From Cyanobacteria bacterium OH_CFB_184 (GTDB lineage: Bacteria; Cyanobacteriota; Vampirovibrionia; Gastranaerophilales; Gastranaerophilaceae), in assembly GCA_023414155.1 (NCBI GenBank), contig JAEZOG010000082.1:1-6082 (forward strand): a stretch of DNA of 6,082 nt. The letters run 5' to 3'. Below are positions 5,929 to 6,082 of this stretch, piece after piece. Position numbers and translations under genes: made by a program. The notes below the pieces were generated by a model that was not told where the DNA came from, made no database searches, and saw only the letters and a program-made list of their open reading frames with translations. Each line of letters opens with the position of its first letter. The first letter of the stretch is position 1.

Positions 5929-6082
5929 ATGAAAAAATATATAAAGATTATTAAAATATTATTAATAGTAGCAGTTATTTGTTTTGCAACCACTAAAATA
6001 GTGGATTTAGTTAATTATTATATCCTGGACAATGGAATATGGACCGTAGCTAAAGGAAAAATGTTCTCTCCAAGAAGTGGCG
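5929..6082 (+). CDS. N-terminus of a membrane-anchored or secreted protein, possibly kelch-repeat (3' end off window)
   Basis: Fifty-one codons are visible. The N-terminus has lysines at residues 2, 3, 6 and 9 followed by a hydrophobic run (about 7-22: IIKILLIVAVICFATT), which is a signal anchor or an uncleaved signal peptide; no clear cleavage or lipobox motif is seen. The segment W38...KMFSPRSG at 44-51 looks like the opening of a kelch / galactose-oxidase-type repeat (typically M..PR.G before a beta strand), which would make this an exported beta-propeller protein. That is inference from about eight residues. A GAGG lies only 3 nt from the ATG, a short spacing. The gene is outside the msbA unit, separated by a terminator, and need not belong to the polysaccharide pathway. 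Confidence 0.6.
   Translation, partial: MKKYIKIIKILLIVAVICFATTKIVDLVNYYILDNGIWTVAKGKMFSPRSG

Overview
This AT-rich window (my rough impression is around 30% G+C) is a surface-polysaccharide / lipopolysaccharide locus of a bacterium. An MsbA-type exporter sits next to nucleotide-sugar enzymes and family 2 glycosyltransferases, which suggests a Gram-negative-type envelope. AT-rich host-associated lineages such as Melainabacteria (Gastranaerophilales) or Elusimicrobia would fit, but nothing here fixes the taxon.

Layout. Three genes read leftward from a divergent intergenic region at about 2622-2840. In transcription order they are an FdtA-type sugar 3,4-ketoisomerase (2196-2621), a glycosyltransferase fused to a methyltransferase (446-2167), and a CapE/FnlA-type UDP-GlcNAc 4,6-dehydratase/5-epimerase that runs off the left edge (1-470). 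Two genes read rightward: an ExoM-like family 2 glycosyltransferase (2841-3797) and, 30 bp later, an MsbA-type ABC exporter (3828-5648). An intrinsic terminator at 5713-5744 closes the rightward unit. A separate gene with an N-terminal membrane anchor or signal starts at 5929 and is cut by the right edge; its last visible residues resemble the beginning of a kelch repeat.

How it fits together (inference). The leftward unit makes modified deoxy-sugar nucleotides and adds and probably methylates a sugar. The rightward unit adds another sugar on the cytoplasmic face and flips the finished lipid-linked product. The locus is probably longer on the left, because CapE-type enzymes need partner enzymes that are not in view.

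Most notable: the glycosyltransferase-methyltransferase fusion carries two diverged copies of a 57-residue unit, each with a hydrophobic stretch, between its catalytic domains. The rightward glycosyltransferase has a good promoter whose predicted start point lies on the ATG, so it may be leaderless. The leftward operon has a leader of about 120 nt with an imperfect hairpin and a competing alternative pairing. The exporter appears to start at TTG. I see no clearly novel defence or mobile system, and no RNA genes, CRISPR arrays or insertion sequences.
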